A stretch of DNA of 64,000 nucleotides from Amblyomma americanum (lineage: Eukaryota; Arthropoda; Arachnida; Ixodida; Ixodidae). The position numbers were made by a program, and so were the translations under genes. The notes under the pieces were generated by a model that worked only from the letters and a program-made list of their open reading frames with translations, did not search any database and had not been told where the DNA came from. Position 1 is the first letter of the stretch, and every line of letters starts with the position of its first letter. The stretch is taken from NCBI RefSeq assembly GCF_052857255.1, contig NC_135507.1, positions 77,350,350 through 77,414,349 on the forward strand. Reading direction: 5' to 3'. Below, piece by piece: positions 21,785-33,092 of this stretch.

Positions 21785-23212
21785 CTTCACCGCGCAGTAC
21801 AAATGAAAAAAAAAAGCTGGGTAGAAAGGCGCAATAAAGGACTTCATGGTAGCACAGCAGCACGCTGACAGTGCTTAAAAAGCAATAAACGCAGTTCCCA
21901 GAGCCCGTAATATAACTTACAAACAAGTACAGTAAGAACCCGAGTAACACGCAAAGGCTGCCGCCGAAGCGTTTAACACGACCTCTACAAACATTTAGCG
22001 AGGTTTGGAATCTACGATAAAACAAGATCAACAGCATTTTAAAGATAAACACTTTAAAAGGTCACAAGGGCAGTGGAGTGGAAACACGCATATAGTTCGC
22101 GATGCTAGCGTCGTTGTGAGAGCGCCGCGCTTTCGTGTAAACGCTGCTAGGACAGACGTGAAGATATATTGTTCGACCGCCTTGGTCTACTCGTGCGGGC
22201 GCTTCTACACTTACGTTAGAGCTCGTTCACGGCAGGACGATAGCAATCTGAGCTTCTTTCTTCATGCAGTGGCTTCAAAACGATATATAAAAACACCCCA
22301 GAGCGCCGATTTCCTAAGTATATTGTCAATGACAATAATAAGAACCGAAGTCTTACTTCTGACGACGAACTAGCTGTATCCAACGCTGGCTCCGTTCTCT
22401 CTTCCAGGGTCTCGATGGGAAGGAGAAAAACTTGACGCCTGGTGAGTTGCTGTACTTGCTGTTACACCCTACTACACAGCAATTTTTGTTGTTGGGACGC
22501 CGACCCATGGAAACGCAAGCGTAAAAACAAAGCGTCTCGACGAAACAGCGGCGGCGATGATACTCGGTCGGCGGGACTTGCTCAGGCTTGCTCGGCTGCA
22601 GCCCCCAGCGGACGCTCAGGCCTCCGCTAGAGGCGCCGTCGTCGGTGCCGGAGTTACATCTGCGGGGTGCCTATAGTCCGTTATGCTGTCCGCAACCTAA
22701 TTACAAGGCATTCCCTAAGTATAGCCAATGTTTCCGCTTCATATATAAGTGCGGGCAAAATAAAAATGTTTAATGCTTTTGTCTTGAAGCATACTGGCAA
22801 CGAGCTATTCATGACCTGAGAGTTGTTGCTAAATACTAGACACAAAATTAAAAATCTTTATTTTCCTGGCTATTTCCATCGCGTGGTCATAATGAGCGGC
22901 TATCTGCCCTTAGCAGATGCCTTCATGTTTCGCATACAAAAGTAACATACTCTTCCCTTTCGTGACAAGTGAAAAAACATTTGCCGCCACCATCTGGAAG
23001 ACGTTGGAATAACGAGCATTAGCTGCTTGGTAGTGCGATCTATTGTCCATGCGGTGTATTCCCACGTGATTAGGCTACTTTTCCATACATCACGGCTAGC
23101 GGGCGCCTTCAGCCTTCAGGTCGAATATTTTGTGACCAATTTGGGCCGAAAAAGTTTTTCGACTCTTTGGAGTGCCATATTTCCTGACCTCAAGGCGGTT
23201 GGCGCAGCGAAT
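21785..23212. other. Unassigned; probable 5' flank of the THAP gene and unrelated DNA
   Basis: Open frames at 21800-22370 show no family motifs. The segment 22440-22680 is GC-rich. The transposon's right terminal repeat may lie here but was not identified. Confidence 0.3.
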
Positions 23213-23605
23213 GGTTGAATGAATGAATGAATGAATGAATGAATGAATGAATGAATGAATGAATGAATGAATGAATGAATGAATGAATGAATGAATGAAT
23301 GAATGAATGAAAACTTTTGTTTCCACCGAGAAGAAGCCTCCAAAACCGCGGTCCCGGCATGTTGGCCTGGGATGCGAGTAGGGAATCCTCCGCAGACTAA
23401 GGACAAGTGAGGGTGCATTGCTTCTTTGAGGCCTAAGCCGCTAGTCGGGTGGCTTGCTGCTGGATGGCGGGTCCTCGCTCCGCAGCGAAACTTGTCAGGC
23501 TTCTGCTGTACTGTTGATGTTTAAGCCGGCGCCCGGGGAATCGGCGCATTCCAGAATTATGTGATGAAGAGTGCCCCTTTCACCACAATTCGCCATGCGG
23601 TACGA
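23213..23605 (-). mobile_element. LINE 3' end with a TTCA-repeat tail
   Basis: On the minus strand a Cys-rich end (ANCGERGTLHHIILECADS, near 23530-23600) is typical of the last zinc motif of I-like LINEs. A 3' untranslated region follows, then a pure (TTCA)n tail at 23214-23310. The 5' part is missing, so this is a 5'-truncated insertion. Confidence 0.62.
23214..23310 (+). repeat. (ATGA)n tetranucleotide microsatellite
   Basis: About 24 uninterrupted GAAT/ATGA units form the tail of the minus-strand LINE. The Ile-His-Ser-Phe repeat frame here is only the translation of this repeat. Confidence 0.97.
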
Positions 23606-24077
23606 AATTGTGAGCTACCGAGTGCTGACGTCACGGCCGCCATTTTAAGCCTGACCATAACTAAATATGAACGAAATTGGGTGATACGGGTGTCGTACAT
23701 GTTGTACTCATCGAGCCTGTTACGAAATGCCATTAGTGCGATCATGACGTCATCGGTTAAATAATTATAAGCAATGAATTTATGCCTAACTGTAGTTGAA
23801 TATTAACTGCATTAGCTAATTTTAGTGTCTAGCGAGATCTAGTCATCTATACGATTCCAATTTTCTAATTTGTTTTAGGATGGCCTCATGAATTACCTAG
23901 TATAACTCAGTAACCATAGCCACATGACTAGGTAAATATGACGTCAAAAAATCAGTGACCTAACAAATCACTCATAAATTCCATAAACTAATGACGCCAC
24001 CAAATCAATCATCCACTGGGTTGTTATGTCAATTTAATTGGGGGGCCGCCATCTTCAATTTGGTGGCTTAATAGGTT
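23606..24077. other. AT-rich, MITE-like DNA
   Basis: No gene is present. GGCCGCCATTTTAAG near 23636 and GGCCGCCATCTTCAATTT near 24044 are similar direct copies flanking AT-rich DNA with several TGACGTCA-like sites. This suggests a small repetitive element of unknown class. Confidence 0.3.
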
Positions 24078-24226
24078 TTTTTTAGGAAAGGAAATGGCGC
24101 AGTATCTGCCTCATGTATCGTTGGACACCTGAACCACACACTAACGAAAGGGATAAAGGAGGGAGTCAAAGAAGAAAGGAAGAAAGGGGTCCCGGATTAA
24201 TTTCGACCACCTGGGGATCTTTAACG
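24078..24226 (-). mobile_element. Partial SINE (tail half)
   Basis: GGAAATGGCGCAGTATCTGC is the family's tail end in reverse. The copy stops at GGGGATCTTTAACG, where a plus-strand SINE begins head-first. Confidence 0.75.
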
Positions 24227-24231
24227 TACCC

Positions 24232-24537
24232 GCCGCGGTGGGTCAGGGGTTAGAGCGCTCGGCTACTGATCCGGAGTTCCCGGGTTCGAACCCGACCGCC
24301 GCGGCCGCGTTTCGATGGAGGCGAAACGCTAAGGCGCCCTTGTGCTGTGCGATGTCAGTGCTCGTAAAAGATCCCCAGGTGGTCGAAATTATTCCGGATC
24401 CCTCCACTACGGCACCTCTTTTTTCCATTCTTCCTTAACTCCCTCCTTTATCTGTTTCCTTACGGCGCGTTTCAGGTGTCCAACAATGTATGGGGCATAC
24501 TGTGCTATTTCCTTTCCCCCCCCCAAAAAAAAATATT
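24232..24537 (+). mobile_element. SINE, plus strand, diverged subtype
   Basis: The copy has head CGCCGCGGTGGGTCAGGGGT, B box GGTTCGAACCC and body GGAGGCGAAACGCTAAGGCG, and ends in a C/A-rich tail. It lies immediately against the truncated minus-strand copy. Confidence 0.85.
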
Positions 24538-24547
24538 ATATTACTAT

Positions 24548-24652
24548 GATCTTTAACGTGCACTGACATTGCACAGCACACGGGCGCATTAGCGTTTTTC
24601 CTCCATAAAAATGCCGCCGCCGCAGTCGGGTTCGAACGCGGCATCTTCAGTT
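24548..24652 (-). mobile_element. Partial SINE (head half)
   Basis: GATCTTTAACGTGCACTGAC to GGTTCGAACGCGG is the middle and head of the family on the minus strand. With 24078-24226 it could be the two halves of one minus-strand copy interrupted by the plus-strand SINE. The shared GATCTTTAACG at both breakpoints supports this. Confidence 0.7.
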
Positions 24653-25861
24653 AGTCGGACTTACAAAATTTCACGCCAAAGGCAGGTGGTAGAGGACCCC
24701 AAGTAATCGAGAAACGTGATCAATAAGAGCTAACGCTCTTAAAAGTTTACACATCCTGAACTACATTGAAGGGACACCTTTACACTTTGCCTGTCTGGGT
24801 ACTCGATTTTGCTTTGCTATTAGTCCACTAAGCTACTTATCAAGGCTGTGTTATCAGCCAATCGCGAATTGCCCGGCTATTACCGATCAGCTTTTACCGC
24901 TTACTCTCTCAGTCCACGGTCCTGAATACATAATTTTAACGTGTGGTGTGAGTAGTACTGAATAGACACTGTCGCTCTGGACTGACGTCGATTCTGACTT
25001 TAATTTTAGCACTTTCCTTATTGTACCCATAAGGTCGCTATAGTTGCATTTTTCAGCAGCTTTGCATATTTATCGTCTAAACACTAGAAAAGCAATGCGC
25101 ACGGAACCGCTGTGGATTCAGAAGAGTTAAACGTTTTCTCCTACTATACGCAGGGCAATATCGGGGTTGCTTATATTAGCGTGTATCCTTATCACCAGTT
25201 TCAAGGTGAAAATATGGGCCACAGCCACTCGCCGTTAGGAAGGCCAGGCATCTTCATTGGTCAACGAAAGTCTAAGATTCCTGAAACTTTTCAACGATTA
25301 CCTTAGGGAATACCTTGAATAATCATGGCATGTTTGCTGATGCAAGCTGTGCTACTCTTGCACCGAGAAACTTTTTTGTTCAGCTCATCCCGCTGTCTAT
25401 GGTATAGGAAATTCATCTTGAACTCTTTTATTACCTCTAGAGTATTTTCAACACTCAGCGCTAATTTCGCGCTAATTAATGCACGGGAGGCGTTGCAGTG
25501 AATTTTTGAAGAAGAAAAACTGATGATGATGACTGCCAGCGCCAAAACCCAGAGTATTATTACGGACGGAATGGTGTTGGTACCGTCGTGGTAGTTAGAA
25601 TCGTTTTACGATTCAGCATGGTTTAATCTTTCAGTCGAGTAGAACCACAACCCGATTAATAAATAATTTGATTCACTTGTGGAATAATTTGAACATTTGC
25701 CCGTAATTAAACACGGATAAAAACGGGACACCTTCGCCAGCTCCTCGAAAGCTACCCGCCCCACTCACGCCGGACGTCCATGAGAAGTCATCGCTCGGAA
25801 TGTTCGCGAAAATTTCAATTCGTGTGCCGTGTGCATATCTATTTCTACAGATTCGAGTGCA
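24653..25861. other. Unassigned AT-rich DNA
   Basis: No family motif, RNA gene or clear repeat was recognised in this stretch. Confidence 0.3.
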
Positions 25862-27917
25862 GAGATGTCTGCACACAACTCAGCGCTCAGGTGAGCTCAG
25901 AAGAACTCTTTGCCACAGTTAAAGGCATGAACGCTGCCTCAGCTCCAGGCCCTGACGGCATTCCCATCAGCTCTTATGCGACGTTTTACACCGTTCTGGA
26001 GGAACACTACCAGATGGTGAACGCCTTCGTCAGGGACGGCGAGAGGCCGGAGTCCTTCAGAGAGAGCCATATTGCGGTCATCCTTAAGCCTGGCGGATGC
26101 CCATCAGACCCGCAGGCGTGGCGCCCGATCACACTGCTTAATGCAGATTACAATATTGTGGCGTCACTGCTGGCTAAAAGGTTGAGTACGGTTTTAGCGG
26201 AGCTCATAAGCCCTGCACAGACATGCAGTGTGCCCGGACGATCGGTGGTCTCGTCTCTCGCACTAACGCGTGACTTGTTCACGTTCACCTCGAGAACGGG
26301 AATACCGGGTTGTTTCGTCCCACTTGATCAGGCTAAAGCCTTCGGCCGAGTCGAGCACCGCTACCTTTTTGGAGTTCTCGTGGCTTTTGGCTTCCGCCCG
26401 AGTTCGTGGCGCGGTTAGCGCGGCTGTATTCCGGCCTTACAGCTCGGTTGCTTTTTATCGGTTCGTTGAGCGACCGCTTCAATATCGAGCGCGGCATACG
26501 ACAGGGTTGTCCCATGTCACCTAAGCTATTCGTGTTGTGTTTATACCCACTCCTGCGCCGCGTAGCGGAGTGTCCATCGGTGCGCGGGATCCCTTTGCCT
26601 GGCCAAGGTCAGGTGAAGGTGTCCGAGTACGCTGACGACGTGTCCCTGTTTTTGCGGGACGAGGACCGCTACGCAGCGTTCTTACGGCTTCTTACGGCGC
26701 CCTGCTTAACTGGGGCAAGAGCAAAGCTCTGCGCTTTGGCGCTTTTGCGTCAGACATGCTGGGCGACGTAGAGTGGGTCTCGGCGGTTAAGGTCCTTGGC
26801 GTCGTGTTCTTCTCCTCAGGAGAGGTAGCTCGCGAGTCGTGGTCGCAGTTAAGAACGACCGCAGAGCGACGTCTCGCAGTGGCAGCGCGTTTTCGCTTGT
26901 CGCTGTCTGAGCGCGCTTTTATTACTAGATCATCTGTGTGCGCGCCACTATCCTACGCAGCTCGCGTCGCGCCTGTCCACCGCCCACATTCACGCGTCTT
27001 TTTGCCACACTTTGTGGCGCTTTTTTCTGGGCGGGAAAGACGGAGACCGTCGCTCGCGCGCTCCTCCGCCTTCCCACGCGCATGGTCGGGTTCAGCTTGC
27101 CCGATTTACGCACAATGTGCAGTGTTCTAGCTGTCCGAGGCGTCCGCGACCTGGTCAACGTCACCGATTACCCGGGGAGGGGACTTCTCACCTACCTTCT
27201 TGGGACGTCGCGGCGCCTCTTTTTTAGTCAAGTAACAGGTCCTTCAGCCGAACAGCAGCCGAGGTTCTTAAGGTATGTCTGTCACGCGGCCGAGTCTCTC
27301 ACAGCCGCTCTGCCCGATGTCGACGTCACTAAGACACAGGCCTCCCGTGTTTGCGAGCTCCTCGCTATCCAGGAGGCTGCACCAGAACAGCTTGAACGGA
27401 GCAGGCGGGTGCGGTGGCGAGATTTGACGTCTAGCACTCTTCCACCAGGCGTTCGTGACTTCGGCTGGCTGCGAGGCTGGAGGGTCTTGCCCACGAGAGT
27501 CCGTGTCGCAGCTTGGGGCATCGCCCCTTCTTCGCGGTGTCCTCAGTGGGACAACACTGAAACCCTACAGCATGCCATGTTTGAGTGCGTGGTTGCTAGA
27601 ACGTTTTGGCGGCTCATGTCGCGTATGTTTTTGTCACCTTGAACTACCGCACCCGGCCACATGAGTCGTTTGTGCGGCTTCTGCTGTGTGTTGGTGGGTT
27701 TGTTTTGTGGCGGCAGAGAGGCGTGGCTTCCTCGCAGGGTCGACCCCAGCGGGCCATGTTCCTATTGTTGCTGAGGGTGAGAGCGCGCCTGTTCGAACAG
27801 GCATGCTTCGACTGGGTCACCCTCGATGAGGAAGAATTCCTGCGCCGATGGAGCACCCGGTTCATCAACACAAGCAGGGGCCGCGTCACCGTGCAGCTCC
27901 TGCCATACTGCGTGTGA
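25862..27917 (+). pseudogene. Tx1/L1-like LINE ORF2 fragment, RT to C-terminus
   Basis: RT begins with NAASAPGPDGIP (near 25940), then AWRPITLLNADYNIVASLLA and LDQAKAFGRVEH (motif A). A frame change leads to GIRQGCPMSPKLF and the catalytic YADDVSLF (near 26620-26645). Further frames carry the connection and a Cys/His end (CPQWDNTETLQHAMFEC, near 27540) and stop at 27915-27917. At least three frameshifts make it dead. The 5' endonuclease and the 3' UTR are missing; the stop abuts a SINE tail. The Tx1 call rests on the PGPDG…WRPI.LLN.DY pattern. Confidence 0.8.
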
Positions 27918-28213
27918 TAATAATTGGTTTTTTGGGGAAAGGAAATGGCGCAGTATCTGTCTCATATATCTTTGGACACCTGAGCCACGCCGTAAGGGAA
28001 GGGATAAGGGAGGGAGTGAAAGAAGAAAGGAAGAAGGAGGTACCGTAGTGGAGGGCTCCGGAATAATTTCGACCACCTGGGGATGTTTAACGTGCACTGA
28101 CATCGCACAACACACGGGCGCCTTAGCGTTTTTCCTCCATAAAAACGCAGCCGCCGCGGTCGGGTTCGAACCCGGGAACTCCGGATCAGTAGTCGAGCGC
28201 CCTAACCACTGAG
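27918..28213 (-). mobile_element. SINE joined to a gypsy fragment, copy 1
   Basis: The minus-strand SINE lacks the outermost head bases: it ends at ACCACTGAG and gypsy sequence TTGATATTTGGACATG follows directly. The same junction occurs at 34549/34550. Its tail (TAATAATTGG) abuts the LINE stop codon. Confidence 0.88.
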
Positions 28214-28700
28214 TTGATATTTGGACATGTGCGAGGACCGCTCGCAGTCCTGAGAGAGCTCTGTACAAGGGAAGAGCTGGGAGAACACAAGAAGACGACA
28301 TATGATTACGTTCTCGATCTAAGAGAACGTCTCGAGCAAACTGCGAGAGCAGCACATCAAAATTTCTTGCGTACAAAACATTCGCAGAAGAGATATTATC
28401 ATAGAAACAGCAAAAAACCTCATTTAAGGGCGGCGATCCTGCCCTAATACTTTTGCCGAGCGGCCACAATAAACTGCTAACGAAGAGGAATGGTCCTTTC
28501 GTGGTTGGTGGCAAAAAGAACGATGTGGATTATTGGATCGACTTGGGCCACACTAGGAAGCTCTTCCACACCAATATGCTTAAGCGATACGAAGAGCGTG
28601 CGCCCCAAGGGACCGGGCAGGTGTCATCTTTCGTTGCAATCGGAAAAGGTTACTCAGTCTCGGAAGACGTAGGTGCTGCTTGCAGGAGTCATTTGTAAGG
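28214..28700 (+). pseudogene. Ty3/gypsy integrase C-terminal fragment, copy 1
   Basis: It reads FGHVRGPLAVLRELC, then HQNFLRTKHSQKRYYHRN. After a frame change near 28435 it reads GPFVVGGKKNDVDYWIDLGHTRKLFHTNMLKRYEERA, a GPY/F-like integrase C-terminus. It is nearly identical to 34550-35040. No catalytic core is attached at this locus. Confidence 0.82.
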
Positions 28701-28947
28701 TGCCGGAGGGTGATGCCCAACGTACAGTGCTACTATCCGACGTTTGCAATTGTTGCCTGGGCAAATGTAGCCTGGTAGTGTTTGTACGGTATTTTTCCCT
28801 CGTTCTCTGGCCATGGGTTGTTCAATTTGTGCATGTTCACCTTTCTGGTACAGGCATGTTTATAGATTGTGCACTGACCAATTTTTGTTTTCAGTTTTGC
28901 CGTGTTCTTATAGTATAAGAAAAATAATAGTTTATAGAAAATACAAG

Positions 28948-29365
28948 GGGGCCCGTGTTCTGTGCTATTAAAGATCCACAGGTGGTATAAAATATTCCAG
29001 AGCCCACCACAACGGCAGCTCTTTATTTCTTCTTTCAATACAACTTTCCTTCCTTCCACATAACTGCAGCGTAAAAAATTACAAGCACAAAAAAGGGGAG
29101 AAACACATACGACACGGACAAAAAATTACGAGCACGAAAAAGGGGAGAAACACACACGACACGGACAGGTCCGTGTCGTATGTGTTTCTCCCCTTTTTTG
29201 TGCTCGTAATTTTTTACGCTGCAGTTATGTGGAAGCAAAGTAACCAACTTGCCCAAAAGCTCGTTTTACTAAAACAACTTTCCTTCTTTCTCTTACGGTG
29301 CGGCTGGGGTGTCTACCGACATTAGACAATTCTTGCACCGTTTCCTTTCCTCAAACAACATATTT
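28948..29365 (+). mobile_element. Degenerate SINE split by a palindromic insertion
   Basis: GGGGGCCCGTGTTCTGTGCT to TACAACTTTCC matches the middle of the SINE. The body resumes at 29274 with ACAACTTTCCTTCTTTCTCTTACGG and ends in TGCACCGTTTCCTTTCC. The insertion is 29053-29273. Confidence 0.7.
29053..29273. mobile_element. Small palindromic element with 13-bp target duplication
   Basis: The element contains arms reading CTTCCACATAACTGCAGCG outward and its reverse complement (ending near 29233). An extra 47-bp tandem copy of the arm is included on the left. The fold centre is near 29167 (ACGGAC-AG-GTCCGT). ACAACTTTCCTTC flanks it at 29040-29052 and 29274-29286. It has no coding content. Confidence 0.65.
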
Positions 29366-29809
29366 TTCAAAGGCCAGTTTTCACTGTACAGCACACGGCT
29401 TTGTATATTTGTTTTTTTTTTGCTGTACGTCTTCAACAGGGTAAAGCAAAATGAATAGTAACAATAATATCTTTGCTTCCCCTAAATCTCAGATTCTAAG
29501 TTGACATTGATTAAAACTTCGATGCAACGCCGCCAGTACGCAATCAGCGTTGAAGGCAAGCAAGGGTTTCACTTACGCGTTGAATTTTTCGAGGAGAAGC
29601 CTCTTACTGGACCACCGATTTTATGTGCGCTGAAGGCGATAGCTAGCGGTACCTAATCAAGTAAGCACCGGCTCCATTTGCGGTGCTGGCGTGTTCTTTT
29701 TCGCAGACACGACCTTAAAAGCCGGTGTTGATGTTGTGCCGGCCAGATATATTATGTGTTCCAATTTACCCTTGGTTGTGCACATTGATATCTGGTGTGG
29801 CGGTCAAAT
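29366..29809. other. Unassigned DNA
   Basis: A T-rich run lies near 29412. No gene or repeat was recognised. Confidence 0.3.
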
Positions 29810-29820
29810 TTGCCTTCATA

Positions 29821-30132
29821 ATAATAATTGGTTTTTTGGGGGAAGGAAATGGCGCAGTATCTGTCTCATATATCGTTGGACACCTGAACTGCGCCGTATG
29901 GGAAGGGATAAGGGAGGGAGTGAAAGAAGAAAGGAAGAAATAGGTGCCGTAGTGGAGGGCTCCGGATTAATTTCGACCACCTGGGGATCTTTAACGTGCA
30001 CTGACATCGCACAGCACACGGGCGCCTTAGCGTTTTTCCTCCATAAAAACGCAGCCGCCGCGGTCGGGTTCGAACTCGGGAACTCCGGCTCAGTAGTCGA
30101 GCGCCCCAACCACTGAGCCACCGCGGCGGGTG
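29821..30132 (-). mobile_element. SINE, full-length, 11-bp target duplication
   Basis: The minus-strand copy has a (TAA)n-type tail. The flanking repeats TTGCCTTCATA (29810-29820) and TTGCCTTGATA (30133-30143) differ by one base. Confidence 0.88.
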
Positions 30133-30456
30133 TTGCCTTGATACACTTCATTATTTCAGTTCACCTTGCAAATAAGGCGGTCGCGTGGGGATTCCTTGGT
30201 ACACCATTACACAGATATCGGTAGCCTTTCACGTGACATCACATCCAGCTGTATTACACGTCATCGCACATTATCCATACCGCTAAATAGTGACCCTTAA
30301 GACTAAGTTTTTCTTTAATGTCATTTGCGCACACTGCTGCGTGACGTGCTTGTACAAGTCCTCTGTTTATCCTCCACAACAAACATTCTCATTGGTAAAG
30401 AAGTAGTGGCCGGCTCCCGACCGAAGGAACTCCGGTTCACTTCCGCTTGACGACCT

Positions 30457-30846
30457 TTGAAAGTCAAAGCTGTACTATCCCAGCGGAACAGATTTCGCAG
30501 CGTCTGTACAAATGACCTTGAACAGGAGGAGCGTAGCGGCGTAAGTAACCACGTGACATACCACGTGACTCGCAGCAGCTGCAGTCACGCTCTCCGCCGT
30601 CGTCGCGGCGGCTGCGCGCTGCCTATCCAGTGTCTCGCTATAGACGTAGGAAGTCAACCGGAGCCGACGTCCTCGAGAGTGGGTACTCGCAGACTTCGGG
30701 CCGAGTCTGATCACCCGGTCGACATTGCCATCTGTGTTAGGGATTTAGCAATAGATAGGGATCGTAAACGCGCTAAACGCCCAGCCGAAAGCAACGAAGG
30801 GCGGGAGCTTCGCCTGGCTCGACGGCGAGCGAAAAATGCCGCATGA
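30457..30846 (+). CDS. Hypothetical Arg-rich frame with an STPR-like segment
   Basis: A 129-codon frame starts at 30457 in a CpG-rich stretch. Only its end looks protein-like: DRDRKRAKRPAESNEGREL then RLARRRAKNAA resembles the 'score-and-three' (STPR) repeats of arthropod DNA-binding or transposon-linked proteins. The upstream part reads like translated non-coding DNA, and the opposite strand is also open. No start context or splice site supports a gene. It could be an exon of a mobile element. Confidence 0.2.
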   Translation: MKVKAVLSQRNRFRSVCTNDLEQEERSGVSNHVTYHVTRSSCSHALRRRRGGCALPIQCLAIDVGSQPEPTSSRVGTRRLRAESDHPVDIAICVRDLAIDRDRKRAKRPAESNEGRELRLARRRAKNAA

Positions 30847-31610
30847 AGACAGCGTCGAGCCTTGTTAGCAGCCGCGGCGAAGACTGGTGAGCCTCTGGAA
30901 GTGAGTTCTCGCAGCTCGGAACCCGCGGCGACCCACGTGGTCCGTCTGTCTGTCAGACTGTGCTTTGGCCCGAAGAACCTTAGAAAGTGACCTCATCTGT
31001 AATCCTTGCTTTCCCTTGCATAGCCAGGGTTAGCTCAGCTAAGCCGCAGCCATTTCTTTTTGTTTGCAGAGAACGTGTTTTTCTACGTCACTACACCCAT
31101 GCCACGGATCTGAACTTCCCAGTCGCGCCGATGCCGGGTTTTCCGCCGAGCGGGACCGTTAAAGTTTTTGCTTGAATGGGTAATGCGTTGTTAGTCAGCG
31201 CCTTGATGTGTTATAAAATCAAGGATTGATATCGGTCGTATCTGAAAGCAGTTGAGAGGCGTAAATGTATTTCGTTTATTTTCTTAATGCTACTTACTAG
31301 TACTAACAACGTTTGCAATGTACTCTTGTGAGATAACTTACCCTGGCTCTATAAAACCCAATTAGACGGCTGTACGTATCGCTTGCTGTAGATATCTCAA
31401 TGACACCGTGTATGGGGTAAAGTGGAAAAGAACTGCATGTAAGTTCACTCCGTCTACGTTGACACCCAACACAGATCATTTGACGCGATCTTGCTCTACG
31501 TTCCCTTCGCCTACAAACTATTACATGTTAAGGAGGCAACCCCGTGGAACCATTACCTCGTAAATGGCAGGGAGGCCACATGACAAAGCTGGATGCAATG
31601 TTGCAGGACG
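30847..31610. other. Unassigned DNA
   Basis: No gene or repeat was recognised. Confidence 0.3.
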
Positions 31611-32400
31611 TCACCGATGAGGAGTATCTCGACGTCGCCGCCTACCTTCACTGCACTCTAAGCACGAATACGACTATATGAGAGTAATAAAGGAAGTATG
31701 CTTCGTAGGAAACTAGGCATAGGCAAAATCCAGTTGTGCTCGTTAAGAGACAAGGAGGGCAATGCCATTAGCATTACGGATAAGATCGTTAATGTAGCCG
31801 AAGAGTTCTACACAAATCTATAAAGTAGCCAATTTAGTCAGAACGTTAATGATAGAGACAGTAGCGCACAGCAACGCGACGAGGCCGGAGAAAGAGAGAG
31901 CATTAAACGACAGGTTAAAAACGCGGAAGGTAGATACTGGATAAATTCAATGGAAAAGAAGCATAGCGTAGAACGATATTGATACTAGAAACAGCAGATC
32001 AGGAAGGAGCGTTTCATGATAACTCAAGATGCAGTGCCCTACTCTTTGAATCTAGGTGAGGATGTCTTAATTAGAATGCCAAGCTGTAAAAAGAAATTTA
32101 ACGAAGAAAACACACGTGCTAAGTGCGGTAAATCTGTAGAAACAATAGGACACCTCAAACTAAAATGTGATGGTATCCATCTCGATGTCGATGCTGGCAC
32201 AGTCACTCTTCCTGGTGCCCTAGGGTTTAGAGATAACAATAGTCATGCAAATAAATATGTGGTGGAAATGACCAAAAAGCGAGTGGAAGATTGGTGGATC
32301 AAAAGCAGAGATGTGACATAAGGTTTAAAGTGTAGGAAGACGTATTTAAAGAAAATGTCGAATTTTGATAACTTACAGCACAGTTAAAGAAAAATAAAGG
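31611..32400 (+). pseudogene. RTE-like LINE remnant, internally deleted
   Basis: Fragments near 31730-31820 (KEGNAISITDKIV, VAEEFYTNL) match the segment between endonuclease and RT. Near 31940 GRYWINSMEKKHSVERY jumps to the C-terminal region. The last frame (32016-32321) reads CGKSVETIGHLKLKCDGI, TLPGALGF and TKKRVEDWWIKSR, a C-terminal tail typical of RTE-type elements. RT itself is absent, so an internal deletion is inferred. Confidence 0.6.
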
Positions 32401-33092
32401 GAAAAAAGTTGAGCATGGTGGCAACTGCCATCACCCCGCTTCAAAAGGGACGCTTCTACCTTCCATGCATCCAGCCACCCATCCAAGGCAAAAGCAGGAG
32501 CCTACATGAATGTACCCCCTTGCTAAAAACAGCCTAAAACGGCCGTCAGACATAGTGGGCGGCGATTTCTGGCCGCCATTTTGTTCCCCAACACCTGCTA
32601 TTGTATCGGCAGGGTAGCCGAGGTTGGAGTAAAGCCCCTCCACGACGTTTTCTGTGGACCAAGCTCTAGGCTGGAGGACAAAGGGGATTGGGTGGATGGG
32701 CTTGGGAGCATTCCGTAGAGGACCCTGTTCCAAGAAGAAAAAAAAGGAAAGCCTGAATGCAGTGCTGAGGGGGGAATTGGCTAACACCCACGCCCATATC
32801 CAACACCCTCTAGAGAATTTCAGAAGGCCCGAGTACTCCTCCCGTGACGTCACGAAAAGAGGCCCGCAGTCGCCGCCACTTCTGGTGGAGTTTGTGGAAT
32901 CGAGGCTGGGATCACCTATCAGAAATAAGCATTCATTAATCAATCCAAAATTTTTCTTCTGCTAAATGCTATAATATAGAGCTGGCACTTTAGAAGACAT
33001 TTTCTAAGAGGCAATAGCCATTAGCCACCTTTGTAAAGGTTGTTTATAGATACTAATGTCAGCAACTCTGTCGCTGTTAGCAACTCTTTCTC
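32401..33092. other. Unassigned DNA
   Basis: Open frames on both strands (for example 32431-32943 minus) lack family motifs. GGCCGCCATTTTGTTCCCC near 32571 recalls the MITE-like motif at 23636. Confidence 0.3.

Larger units (their letters stand above)
27918..28871 (+). repeat. Duplicated SINE/gypsy chimera, copy 1 (partner 34221-35212)
   Basis: SINE, integrase C-terminus and about 170 bp beyond its stop are shared in the same order and orientation with 34221-35212. Similarity ends near TCTGGTACAGGC (28848-28871). Confidence 0.85.

Noticed and set aside
23096..23418. Open frame with Ile-His-Ser-Phe repeats
   Set aside because: It is a translation of the (ATGA)n microsatellite at the LINE tail, not a gene.
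24232..24300. tRNA genes suggested by A/B boxes such as GGTTCGAACCC
   Set aside because: All occurrences are heads of SINE copies with the same downstream body. No stand-alone tRNA cloverleaf was found.
29816..30151. A family of recurring ~100-residue frames such as …QWLGRSTTDPEFPGSNPTA…
   Set aside because: These are translations of SINE copies in either orientation and occur wherever the SINE does.
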